A stretch of 64,000 nt of DNA from SG-bin7 sp964498095 (lineage in GTDB: Bacteria; Bdellovibrionota; Bdellovibrionia; Bdellovibrionales; SG-bin7): positions 1 through 64,000 of the forward strand of contig CAZCFY010000001.1 of assembly GCA_964498095.1 (NCBI GenBank), in the 5' to 3' direction. The stretch's first letter is position 1, and every line of letters begins with the position of its first letter. Shown here piece after piece: positions 1 to 8,001 of the stretch. The notes under the pieces are model-generated. The model was not told the DNA's origin. It saw only the letters and a list, made by a program, of their open reading frames with translations, and did no database searches. Both the position numbers and the translations under genes were made by a program.

Positions 1-73
1 TTGCGGGCTAATGACAAACTGCTCCTCGGTACCATTTAGCTATGGTTCAATACGTGACCAAGTTGTGGGAATC

Positions 74-94
74 TTACCTCCGCCGTGGAGGTAA
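74..94. repeat. perfect 8-bp stem hairpin, ACCTCC/GGAGGT core
   Basis: Arms TTACCTCC (74-81) and GGAGGTAA (87-94) around a 5-base loop. The stem holds an anti-SD-like and an SD-like hexamer. A related palindrome with the same core lies at 6022-6040. There is no T-run, so it is not a typical terminator. The rest of positions 1-192 shows no supportable gene. Confidence 0.5.
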
Positions 95-192
95 AGGGAT
101 TCAAAATGTCTTGATTTCAACGGCACGTGATTAGCTTCGCGCCTCAAGGCCCTGGTCGCTGCATCGTCAATACAGAGGACATGCAAAACATA

Positions 193-1593
193 TTAAGGTT
201 CAATGGTCATTATCGAGTCGATTGATGAAGCCAGAGTACCTTTAGGGATCCAGAGAGCCCCATCTTTGCAGTCGTAGTCGGGAGCTTTGTAGCTGCAGTC
301 CTTGCCCCAAGTATTTCGAACTAAATACTCACATCTCTCTTTACTTTTGTTATATCTTCGCCCAATAAGATTTACGGCGTGGCTTGCGCGCGGATAAACC
401 AACTCATTTGTTCTGAGAACCTGCCCATTTATGCCGATTAAAATGGGATTTCGTTTATCTAGCTGACGATCAATGCTTTCAATAAACTCAAGAGTCTTCT
501 TGAATCGGCCGGGATCATAAACGTTTTTTCTATCTATTTTCACGATATTTACCTTAAGTCTTTTATCAAATTCTACTGGGGTACAAGACTTTTCGATTAA
601 TTTCTCAAAGAGATTTGTTCTTTCAGAATTTTGAAAGATGTTATAGATATCCGCTAGGTTTTTACCTGGTAATAGCTGCTGTATCATCGCCACATTCGCG
701 GGGTTTTCCAGAAGTGGATTCCTGTCCTCGCAACTTGACTTTTTAACGGCCTCCATTAGGAGTTCAAATTGTTTAAAATAGTTAATTGAGATGACATCAT
801 TTTCACCGACGCCAACTTCCTTTTCTAAGCATAATCCGCGCTCAAGCCCTGCACGAACGGCATCTTCTGGTTGACCGCCGCTCAAATCATAGAAAGCATA
901 CTGTTGTCTGATAGTGCCCTGAAAAGGATAATTCGGATTTGGTAAAACATTAATTTTTCCTTTTTCGGGCATTCCGGGCTCGGTGTCGACGTCTCCGGGA
1001 TGCTTATCATAATACCTTGATGCCAGGTGGACGGCTGAAACTCTCTTTCCCAACTTATAACTCAAAATATCAGCAGCTGCAGTATCGAAGCACCAACCAA
1101 ATTTGACACCCTGGTCGCGAATTTCACCAAAGTCTTTTGAAAGATCGACAGACTCGCAGTTTCGCTCTGCGACTCTTTGTGCCTTTCTGCCTTTTTCGAT
1201 GCGATCTAAAAATTGATATTTAAACTCCCGCGATTTTTTTGGGTCATCGGCAACATATGCTTGAAGAGCCTTGACCTCCTTAGAGACGTCGCGAATATTA
1301 GCGAGAAAATTAATTTGTAGTATTCTGTTTTCGACTTCAGAGTTTTTCCCGATTCTTTGCCATTTGTCGGTGATTCCGGGAGGAATTGCCAGCTCTAGAA
1401 GATCGTCGCAATAACTGACTACTTTATTATAATTTTGCAAATCAGGGGAAATATCCCTGCGGGTCATATTTTCCAAAATCGCTTTTTTGGTGGCGTCCAA
1501 ATAGACCCGGCAAATATTCAGGAAGCTTTGGTCACAGTCCGCGGCAGTGGCGGTGGACAAGGCGAAGCACAAAAGCGAAATCACGAACTTCAT
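193..1593 (-). CDS. secreted papain-like (C1-type) cysteine peptidase homologue
   Basis: A 466-aa protein with a signal peptide (about residues 1-18, AxA-type end ATAA). The centre carries DQGVKFGWCFDTAAAD, which matches the papain oxyanion Gln plus catalytic Cys segment (Q161, C168), although Cys is followed by Phe rather than Trp. The other catalytic landmarks are in order near the C-terminus: His405 in ASHAVNLIG and Asn427 in VRNTWG. The region before Cys168 is helical and charged, like a propeptide. Scattered Cys suggest disulfides. It probably acts outside the inner membrane on proteins or peptides; the substrate is unknown. It is divergently oriented from the prepilin-like gene and not in an operon. 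Confidence 0.8.
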   Translation of the reverse strand: MKFVISLLCFALSTATAADCDQSFLNICRVYLDATKKAILENMTRRDISPDLQNYNKVVSYCDDLLELAIPPGITDKWQRIGKNSEVENRILQINFLANIRDVSKEVKALQAYVADDPKKSREFKYQFLDRIEKGRKAQRVAERNCESVDLSKDFGEIRDQGVKFGWCFDTAAADILSYKLGKRVSAVHLASRYYDKHPGDVDTEPGMPEKGKINVLPNPNYPFQGTIRQQYAFYDLSGGQPEDAVRAGLERGLCLEKEVGVGENDVISINYFKQFELLMEAVKKSSCEDRNPLLENPANVAMIQQLLPGKNLADIYNIFQNSERTNLFEKLIEKSCTPVEFDKRLKVNIVKIDRKNVYDPGRFKKTLEFIESIDRQLDKRNPILIGINGQVLRTNELVYPRASHAVNLIGRRYNKSKERCEYLVRNTWGKDCSYKAPDYDCKDGALWIPKGTLASSIDSIMTIEP

Positions 1594-1653
1594 CTACTCA
1601 TTTTACCAGTGTGGCGAACCGTCACTATAGGATTTTAAGGATCTCCTGACCCA

Positions 1654-3015
1654 TTGTCCAGTTTCAAAGAAGGGGCTTCTACCAGTCGGCTTTACCTAGG
1701 TGCAATTAGCGCCGATAAAGTAGGTGATGAAGTCTCCGGTTGCTGTCTCAGAAAGAAACACCTGTCTTGCCGCCCAAAGGGGTCAAGTTTAATTCAGGTG
1801 ATGATTGCTTTAGGTCTGTTTTCTATAGTTTCTGTGATTTTTGTGCAGTGGATGGATCAACAGAACAAGCAAATCGCCGCCTTACGCATTTCTATTTCAA
1901 AAGATATTTTGCGCGTCCAACTCGCCAATTATGCCCGTAACTCAGCAGTAATTAATTTTAGTACAGCCTATAGAGGTCCAGACTCTGATGGTAATTTATC
2001 GTTGGACTATTGTAACGATGGAGCAACTTCACCAACACCGGCGACCCCGCCGGCGTTTTGTACGGGCGCCGATTGTTGTGTGCAAAACGATGTATCTACA
2101 CCAAGATATTTTAAAATGATGGATCCAACTGTTCCAGCGGGTACCGTAATGTTTGCTGGCACTGACACCAATCCTGCACGCTATGATACTTATGGAAATT
2201 CTTGTAACCCGGCAACTACGGTAGCAAGCCTGGCTTGTCCATTTGAAGTTGTTTCAAGTTTTGTAGCAGTCTGTCCCGGAGGTGCGGCAAAATGTCCAAG
2301 GGCAAGTGGCGTGAGTATTCGCTTTGAAATCAGTATTCCACTTACATTAAACATTGGTTCGCCATTTAGAAAAATTTCCAGCGCGCCAATTATGCTCGAC
2401 GATTCCAGTAGTTCCAGCAAGGGGTTTTCCAGTTTTAAAGTCTACGATTATGCTCCCGGAAACGGATCCTATACTTGGACTGTTCCCGACGGCACCTCTA
2501 AAATTATGGTTGAGGCCTGGGGCGCTGGTGGTAGTGGTTCATGGACCGCGGTCTTTGGCAGCTATGGACAAAATGGTGGAAGTAGCGGTGTAACTGGGGG
2601 GCCCATTGCAGGGGGCGGGCGGGCCAATCTGGGTTCAAACTCAGGGGGAGCCTGCACAAACTCGGAGTTCTGTGTAAAGGGAGAAGATGGCCATGCTAGC
2701 GGAGGGGGACTTGGTGCCGGAACTCCTTATGGCGGCGCGGGGGGCGACGCGGGAACTGATAGCTTTGGTACAATAGTAGGCGGCGGCGCCAAAGGTGGCG
2801 GCGAATCGTCAACAGGAGCCCATTTCGGTGGCGGCGGAGGTTCCCCACCATTAGGAGGACCCGGTGGCGGCGGCGGCGCCTATGCAAAAGGTACAATGGA
2901 CGTCACACCTGGTGGAACGATTAACATCGTTGTCGGTAAAGGCGGCGATGGCTTTAATTATAGTGGAGTTATCGGAGGAGCGGGCGGAAACGGCCGTGTG
3001 GTAATTTGGTGGTAA
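1654..3015 (+). CDS. prepilin-like protein with C-terminal glycine-rich domain
   Basis: The N-terminal part has a type IV prepilin-like signature: KGSSLIQVMIALG followed by a hydrophobic helix (about residues 44-64), with predicted PilD-type cleavage after Gly43. The usual Glu5 is Gln here. The middle has several Cys pairs. From about residue 265 a segment (YDYAPGNGSYTWTVPDG, then VEAWGAGG) opens a Gly-rich domain of the kind seen in phage fibre and surface proteins. It is probably a minor pilin or pseudopilin displaying a sticky surface domain. The start is uncertain: TTG at 1654 gives an unusually long 43-residue leader, and no ATG or GTG lies nearer in frame before the hydrophobic helix. 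Confidence 0.7.
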   Translation: MSSFKEGASTSRLYLGAISADKVGDEVSGCCLRKKHLSCRPKGSSLIQVMIALGLFSIVSVIFVQWMDQQNKQIAALRISISKDILRVQLANYARNSAVINFSTAYRGPDSDGNLSLDYCNDGATSPTPATPPAFCTGADCCVQNDVSTPRYFKMMDPTVPAGTVMFAGTDTNPARYDTYGNSCNPATTVASLACPFEVVSSFVAVCPGGAAKCPRASGVSIRFEISIPLTLNIGSPFRKISSAPIMLDDSSSSSKGFSSFKVYDYAPGNGSYTWTVPDGTSKIMVEAWGAGGSGSWTAVFGSYGQNGGSSGVTGGPIAGGGRANLGSNSGGACTNSEFCVKGEDGHASGGGLGAGTPYGGAGGDAGTDSFGTIVGGGAKGGGESSTGAHFGGGGGSPPLGGPGGGGGAYAKGTMDVTPGGTINIVVGKGGDGFNYSGVIGGAGGNGRVVIWW

Positions 3016-3081
3016 GTAATATTTGTGCCACCGATTGGCGTCCTTATTTTGTCTCAGATTTTCCACTTCTTCCAACCGCTC

Positions 3082-3858
3082 TTAACGAGTTGCGGGTTTT
3101 GGATATCCAGGTCGCACGGATTGATGATCTATAGTAGGATTATACTCGCAGCCAGCGCGTGGAGCGTGCTTTCCCGAATTGTCAGCCTTTAGCGGATAAG
3201 TTATGTCAGAACAAGGGTCTTGACTTGAATCTGTAGCCTTCTTGCAAGAGAATTCACCCATATGATTATAGGGGTCGCCTTCTTTGTCTAGGTACTTTCC
3301 ATTTCCGCCATACTTATATACTTCAAAACGTGCATGCGTAGAGTCCCATTCGAGACAACAAAGAAGTGTATTTCCTCTATAGACGCGATAGGTATTATAG
3401 CCAGCGGACCAAATAAACTGCTTATTTGCGTCTAGGTCTGATAATTCCTTCTCCTTGATCCAATCTTCACAGCAGTCCCGCGAGTTTTCATTTTGTCCTT
3501 GTGGACAGTCAGCGTCTTTTTCGGCTTCGATTTTTGTGGCTCTTTCAGATTTCGTGTGTTTCTTTGCCTTGATCATCGAATTGTAGAGAGCGCTTGCCTG
3601 GCTTTTTAGAGCCTCAACATTTTGCTGAGCAGCTTCCATGATCTGTTTAGAGATCCCGCTAATTCTTTCGTTAAATTCCGCATTTTGCTGAGCTGAAATA
3701 ATTCCGGCAGCGTAGGCGGCGCCTGCGCCGACAGCAAGAACCTCCAAAGCCCCTAAGCCTACAGGAATTGCTACTGCGGGAGCAACGGCGTGTCCTCGTA
3801 GTGATAAAAACAAAAGAACGAAAATTAAGCCGAGCCTCTTAAAAAGCTTGTCTGACAC
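3082..3858 (-). CDS. secreted protein with colicin E3/cloacin-type ribonuclease-like C-terminal domain
   Basis: A 258-aa protein with a hydrophobic N-terminal export signal (residues 7-24), an Ala/Gly-rich helical segment (30-60), a Gln/Ala coiled-coil-like region (60-100) and a Cys-rich C-terminal domain. Residues 169-181 read LEWDSTHARFEVY, followed by HMGEF at 199-203. Colicin E3 has YEWDSQHGELEGY followed by HLGSF. D172, H175 and E179 align with E3 catalytic D510, H513 and E517; E515 is replaced by Arg177. Known E3/cloacin domains cleave 16S rRNA. Function here is inferred from the motif only. There is no recognised receptor or translocation domain. The divergent neighbour starts 24 bp away. 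Confidence 0.6.
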   Translation of the reverse strand: MSDKLFKRLGLIFVLLFLSLRGHAVAPAVAIPVGLGALEVLAVGAGAAYAAGIISAQQNAEFNERISGISKQIMEAAQQNVEALKSQASALYNSMIKAKKHTKSERATKIEAEKDADCPQGQNENSRDCCEDWIKEKELSDLDANKQFIWSAGYNTYRVYRGNTLLCCLEWDSTHARFEVYKYGGNGKYLDKEGDPYNHMGEFSCKKATDSSQDPCSDITYPLKADNSGKHAPRAGCEYNPTIDHQSVRPGYPKPATR

Positions 3859-3882
3859 AAAGAAGCCTTTAGTATTTAAATA

Positions 3883-4230
3883 ATGAGTTATTTGGCATTT
3901 CTCTTTATTTTAAAATTAGCTGCAGCAAATCCAGAGAAAAACAAAACCTGTATAGACAAAGGGCCAGAGGGGTTTGTCTATAGAGAATCAGACAATGGAA
4001 TTAGCCATTATATCAATGAGAAGAGAACTCTGTCTCTTTCAGTTAAGTGTAACTCCAAGGTCGATATTGAAAAAATTAAAAAATCCTTGGTCGGTAAGGT
4101 TTCAATTAAAAAATTAACTGATAATGTTGACTATTTTGAGCTGAACTCAAGCCAGGTTATTACGCGCACGTATTTAATAAAGCAAAAGCAAAATTGGCTT
4201 CAGTTTAGTTTTGTCACTGACGCCAAATAA
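3883..4230 (+). CDS. small secreted protein of unknown family
   Basis: A 115-aa, visibly AT-rich gene encoding a protein with a short hydrophobic N-terminus (LAFLFILKLAAA) that probably acts as a signal peptide, then a soluble domain with two Cys (in KTCIDKG and VKCNSK) that could form a disulfide. I do not recognise the family. It is divergent from the colicin E3-like gene with only 24 bp between the starts. A periplasmic antidote role is conceivable, but nothing in the sequence shows it. The 225 bases after it (4231-4455) contain no supportable gene. Confidence 0.6.
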   Translation: MSYLAFLFILKLAAANPEKNKTCIDKGPEGFVYRESDNGISHYINEKRTLSLSVKCNSKVDIEKIKKSLVGKVSIKKLTDNVDYFELNSSQVITRTYLIKQKQNWLQFSFVTDAK

Positions 4231-4455
4231 ATTAGTTCCCTCATTCAAACTGGCGAAATCGTAAAAAACTGGATGAAAACCAACAAGCGGGAATAAGAAT
4301 CCCAGCGGCCGGAGTTTTGCGATCTGGGCGACGTGACACTCAAAATCTTGATCCAATTTGATACATCAAAATGCCAAAAAAAAGAGAAGATTATGGTATC
4401 TCCTTTGGGAACCTAAGGTTAGGAAGTCAACGAGGGGCGTAGCGAAAACGGTGTA

Positions 4456-5211
4456 TTGACGGGGTCAGTAAAGACTTCACAGGCGCAAATTTTCGAGACG
4501 GACTACGAATTAAATCCAATCTGGATCGACACGACCTCCTTCGTGGCGTACTGGAAATTCGACGAATCGGCCGCGTTTGAAGGGACAACTATTCTTGATG
4601 CCGCAGCGGCGGCGGCTCCCGGAATTTTAAAAACAAATTCCGACGGAACGTTAAAGTCAGATTTTACTCCGCGTTTTGGCAAGTCCTTGCTCTTAGATGG
4701 TACCGACGATTTTGTCTTAGTACCTAACCCATTAGACAAGCATCTTGACTTTGATCGCGGCTCATTCACCTATATGGCATGGGTTAAGGTGGCATCGAGC
4801 TCTGGCTCATGGGATATGCCAATCTGGAAGGGCGGCAACAGTGCCGCCGAACCTGGTTACGACATGGAACTTGGCACAAATGTATGGGCGGGGTATGTTA
4901 GCGACGGAGTTTCAATTTTCAATGTGGATTTTGGACAGGAGTCTGAATTTTTGGGCCGTTGGGTACATTTAGCCGTGGTCGTCGACAGAAACACTCGGCA
5001 ACTACGCGGGTATGCAGACGGTGTTCTAAAGAGTGCAACAGACATTTCGAATCTGGGTAGCGTTAATTCTAATCATGATCTAAAAATCGGATCCTCTGGT
5101 CTTGAGGGAAGTTACTTCAAAGGTTCATTAGATGATGTAGCAATTTGGCAATCAGCCCTTAGCGCCAATGAAATATTAGAAATCTATAATCGCTTGCGCG
5201 CGAAATTCTAA
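4456..5211 (+). pseudogene. LamG-like (concanavalin-fold) protein, probably a 5'-truncated remnant
   Basis: 251 codons covering one complete LamG/laminin-G-like jellyroll domain: VAYWKFDESA, LLLDGTDDFV, FTYMAWVKV, WVHLAVVVD, LRGYADG and SLDDVAIWQSALS are the usual strand motifs. Such domains bind carbohydrates or surfaces and are normally exported. Here no signal peptide precedes it. In-frame stops lie at 4414-4416 and 4420-4422, and the only available start is a TTG at 4456 with no clear ribosome-binding site. The simplest reading is the surviving 3' part of a longer secreted or pilin-like gene. A functional cytoplasmic protein is less likely. Confidence 0.6.
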
Positions 5212-5215
5212 GTTA

Positions 5216-5244
5216 CCTAATCGAAGGTGAGATTAGGCCATTTT
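5216..5244 (+). terminator. possible terminator after the LamG gene
   Basis: CCTAATC (5216-5222) pairs with GATTAGG (5231-5237), followed by a short CCATTTT tract. The weak T-run makes this tentative. Confidence 0.35.
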
Positions 5245-5360
5245 AACTGGCTTATACCGTCGGCCTCTCTGCAAATGTCTTGGAAACACCTGTTAAATTT
5301 ACCGCGCGCTTGCATTTAAAATTGGGTTATGTTTTCTTGCCAAGCTATGACGCCTTTACG

Positions 5361-5367
5361 GGAAGGA
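5361..5367 (+). promoter_or_regulatory. ribosome-binding site that sets the ankyrin gene start
   Basis: GGAAGGA lies 6 bases before ATG 5374. It favours that start over an upstream ATG at 5329, which would place 15 extra residues before the signal peptide. Confidence 0.65.
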
Positions 5368-5373
5368 AACTTT

Positions 5374-5973
5374 ATGAACATAACCATCATCAACATAACA
5401 GTAACATTATCAATTCTAATTTCTACATCATTGTCTTTCGGCGCGACAACCGAGGGAAACCGGATCTTAAATCAAGCGATTTTATTAAACGATACATCGG
5501 CCGTCGAGCAAACACTGCAGTTAAGAGTTGATATTAATGCGCCGGCCTTTAACGGTATATACGCGGTTCATGCGGCGGCAACACCAGGAGTGAAGGACAA
5601 AATACTTGAAATAGTCCTAGCCAAAGGCGCTAATCCCAACGTTCATGACTATCGCGGGCGTACGCCTCTTCACATAGTTTCCAAAACGGGCTCCGCCACC
5701 AAAGTAAAAATGCTCTTTAATCATGGGGCCGATCTCGACTTGCGCGATTACAACGGCTACACGCCGCTTATGATCGCGGTCTTAAGATTTGATCCTAATC
5801 CACCGCTTGTTAAAATGTTGTTAGATTCTGGCGCCGACAAGAACATTATTAACCTTGGCCGTTTTACCGCCTTAGATTTTGCCACCGGCATGCGCGATTA
5901 TTTTAAAAAGCATTCATCCGAGAATGCCGAGCCTTATAAAGATTTAGATAAAATCATCGCGATGTTAAAGTAA
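5374..5973 (+). CDS. secreted ankyrin-repeat protein
   Basis: A 199-aa protein with a signal peptide (ITVTLSILISTSLSFGA) followed by about four ankyrin repeats: GIYAVHAAATPG, RGRTPLHIVSKTG, NGYTPLMIAVLRF and RFTALDFATGM are the repeat helices, spaced about 33-37 residues apart. Ankyrin repeats mediate protein-protein contacts. In a secreted context this one may bind a periplasmic or prey-derived partner, which is inference. ATG 5374 is preferred because of its Shine-Dalgarno and because it places the signal peptide at the N-terminus. It is a stand-alone gene. Confidence 0.8.
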   Translation: MNITIINITVTLSILISTSLSFGATTEGNRILNQAILLNDTSAVEQTLQLRVDINAPAFNGIYAVHAAATPGVKDKILEIVLAKGANPNVHDYRGRTPLHIVSKTGSATKVKMLFNHGADLDLRDYNGYTPLMIAVLRFDPNPPLVKMLLDSGADKNIINLGRFTALDFATGMRDYFKKHSSENAEPYKDLDKIIAMLK

Positions 5974-6021
5974 GCCGTCGACTACCACGCGACTATTGAT
6001 TTCCGTCGGAACATTTTCCGC

Positions 6022-6040
6022 CACCTCCGCGGCGGAGGTG
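6022..6040. repeat. perfect 9-bp palindrome with ACCTCC/GGAGGT core
   Basis: CACCTCCGC (6022-6030) pairs with GCGGAGGTG (6032-6040) in the gap between two convergent genes. It shares its core with the hairpin at 74-94. It may be a bidirectional 3'-end structure, but no T-run follows. Confidence 0.5.
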
Positions 6041-6075
6041 AAAGTGCCGGCTCCGATTGTCGCTGGGGCGCGCCA

Positions 6076-6561
6076 TTAATCATGAAAACGGCCGTCTTTT
6101 ACGATCAAAGAACACCATTTTTGACACTGTGGCTGCAAATGGCCGCCCCATGAGCAGGAAAAACCAATTTGAGTTTGGTAGTCATAATATTTTCCAGGCC
6201 AGACGACAAACCGCTTGGATGTAATTCCACCATTAAAGCGAAGTAGATTACCGAAACTATCAAGGATCAATTCCTTGTGATAGGTCCAAGCATTGTCATG
6301 TCCAAAACAGGATCTTGTATTTGATAAACAGGGGAGGTGACCACTGTTGGATTCCTCCTTTGCTTTTCGCACAATAGTCTGAGCGATTCGTTCTGATTCC
6401 GCTCGAGAATAACTTTCCAGCGGTTTTTTTATAGAGACATAAGGGTCGCTCAGCTCCTCTTGGGAGAAGGTCTCGAGGTTACAGATATCCCTTGAAGCAA
6501 AGGCTGTGTTGAAGGGACTCAGCGGAATTGCAATGGCTAGACTTAAGAAAAGGTTTTTCAT
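6076..6561 (-). CDS. small secreted Cys-rich protein of unknown function
   Basis: A 161-aa protein with a clear signal peptide (LFLSLAIAIPLSPFNTAFA). The mature part has several Cys (DICNLE, LPCLSN, SCFGHDN, FSCSWGG, PQCQKWC), indicating disulfides and export. I do not recognise a family. Its ATG overlaps the stop codon of the upstream HbpS-like gene by 4 bp, so the two are translationally coupled and probably work together. Both may answer to the divergent LysR regulator. Confidence 0.75.
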   Translation of the reverse strand: MKNLFLSLAIAIPLSPFNTAFASRDICNLETFSQEELSDPYVSIKKPLESYSRAESERIAQTIVRKAKEESNSGHLPCLSNTRSCFGHDNAWTYHKELILDSFGNLLRFNGGITSKRFVVWPGKYYDYQTQIGFSCSWGGHLQPQCQKWCSLIVKDGRFHD

Positions 6562-7028
6562 TTTTCCTCCATTAATTGGGTTTCAAAACTTTTTAATGCG
6601 GACTTTCCGTACTCTTCATCTTCGACGGCGGTAGCACCGCCTATTCCGATGGCGCCTATAAATACGCCCTTTACAAAAATCGGCAGGCCGCCTTCCACCG
6701 CAACTACACCATTGGCCGTTAAGATCCCCACGCGGCCGGCCTTCACTGCAGCGACGAAATCTGAGGTTGGTTTACGGAAAAGCGAGGATGATTTAGCTTT
6801 CTGAATCGAAGTCTCAATGCTGCCGAGGGGAGCACAAGCAGAACGTTCAAAATAAAGCAAGTTAGAGCCATCATCCACTATTGCAATCGCAATACACGTT
6901 CCCTTCAATTCCGCCGCAGTTAAGACTTGTGCCGCCAGTTTTTTAGCGATTTGGGGAGTTAAATTAGCCTGGCTAACCGCCGGGAAAACACCAAAGAGTA
7001 GTATTAAGCCTAAAGTATTTATTTTCAT
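6558..7028 (-). CDS. secreted GlcG/HbpS-family protein (DUF336)
   Basis: A 156-aa protein with a signal peptide (LGLILLFGVFPAVSQA). The remainder is a typical GlcG/HbpS domain: LTPQIAKKLAAQVLTAA, IAIVDDGSNLLYFER, SIQKAKSSSLF, GGLPIFVKGVFIGAIGIGGA. Family members bind haem or other small ligands, and exported HbpS takes part in redox sensing in streptomycetes. It lies 78 bp from the divergent LysR gene and overlaps the small secreted gene downstream. This is a likely regulator-target arrangement. The ligand is unknown. Confidence 0.85.
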   Translation of the reverse strand: MKINTLGLILLFGVFPAVSQANLTPQIAKKLAAQVLTAAELKGTCIAIAIVDDGSNLLYFERSACAPLGSIETSIQKAKSSSLFRKPTSDFVAAVKAGRVGILTANGVVAVEGGLPIFVKGVFIGAIGIGGATAVEDEEYGKSALKSFETQLMEEK

Positions 7029-7086
7029 GAAGCTCTTTTACCGACAAATTTAAGCATTAGTAAAATTTAATATACTTATAATGAGT

Positions 7087-7101
7087 AGTAGTATAACTAC
7101 T
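7087..7101. promoter_or_regulatory. putative LysR operator between divergent genes
   Basis: AGTAGT (7087-7092), 3-base spacer, ACTACT (7096-7101) forms a perfect dyad just before the LysR start and in the shared promoter region. LysR proteins usually bind such interrupted dyads and autoregulate. There is almost no room for a ribosome-binding site before ATG 7107. Confidence 0.5.
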
Positions 7102-7106
7102 TATTA

Positions 7107-7958
7107 ATGAACTTCTATAAGCTGCGCTATTTCTATGATGCCGCAAGATTAAGGTCAGTCACTGAATCGGCTCGAGTTAATTTCGTGACTCAGTCAGCTG
7201 TAAGCCAAGCTATTCGTGGATTGGAAGATGAACTGGACACAAAACTCATTCGTCACGGCAGGAACTCCTTTGAACTTACCGATGGTGGACAAGTCGCACT
7301 TAAGGAATGCGAAGTTATCTTTGGTGCTGTAGAAAATCTTAAGGCTAAACTGACTCGTGCAAGCCATGATCTTACAGGCATTTTAAAAATCGCCGCCACC
7401 AACAGCATTGCCATTACTATTCTCGCTTCCACCCTGAAAGTTATCGGAAAGAAGCATTCGCAACTTAGCATCCAATTAAAGCTCGGCAATTCCGACCAGG
7501 TAAAGGAACACTTGCGAACTCAAGAAGCCGAAATAGGTTTTATTCTTGAGGATGACGAAATGGATGAGCTGCATTCTACGTTAGTAACGGAGGGAAATTT
7601 TCTCTTAGTGGGTTCTCCAAAGGTTGTTGCGGCCGATAAAATCGAAAAGATTATTATTACCCGTCAGAATAAAGTTGAAATCAGACATTTGCGAAAGAAA
7701 CTAGGTAAAGATATCCAAGTACATATGGAGGTCTTCAGTTGGGAGCTGATTCGTCAGCTTTGTATTGAAGGAACTGGAGTTGGGTATTTACCTGACTACC
7801 TTATTCAAGAAGACCTCAGAAAGGGCCGATTAGAAATCGCGCGACCTGACCTAAAAACCTGGAAATATAAACTCCTAGCGATCCAAATGAAAAAGCGGAT
7901 TTTGAGTGCAGCCGGGCAGGCGTTTTTAGAGGAAGTTGTGGCTCGACATTGGCATTAA
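7107..7958 (+). CDS. LysR-family transcriptional regulator
   Basis: A 283-aa protein of standard LysR length. The N-terminal winged HTH is clear (YFYDAARLRSVTESARV, then QSAVSQAIRGLEDEL, KLIRHGRNSFELTDGG). The C-terminal effector domain includes ILKIAATNSIA and CIEGTGVGYLPDYLI. It is transcribed divergently from the HbpS/GlcG-like gene, the usual layout for a LysR regulator and its target. A dyad just upstream is a plausible operator. The inducer cannot be told from sequence. Confidence 0.9.
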   Translation: MNFYKLRYFYDAARLRSVTESARVNFVTQSAVSQAIRGLEDELDTKLIRHGRNSFELTDGGQVALKECEVIFGAVENLKAKLTRASHDLTGILKIAATNSIAITILASTLKVIGKKHSQLSIQLKLGNSDQVKEHLRTQEAEIGFILEDDEMDELHSTLVTEGNFLLVGSPKVVAADKIEKIIITRQNKVEIRHLRKKLGKDIQVHMEVFSWELIRQLCIEGTGVGYLPDYLIQEDLRKGRLEIARPDLKTWKYKLLAIQMKKRILSAAGQAFLEEVVARHWH

Positions 7959-8001
7959 TGACCTTACTCAAATGGCCTGTAAGAGATCTCTCAAGATGTG
8001 C

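Noticed and set aside
4174..4356. 60-codon minus-strand frame overlapping the end of the small secreted gene
   Set aside because: No ribosome-binding site, overlaps a better gene, no signal peptide and no recognised family; composition does not favour coding.
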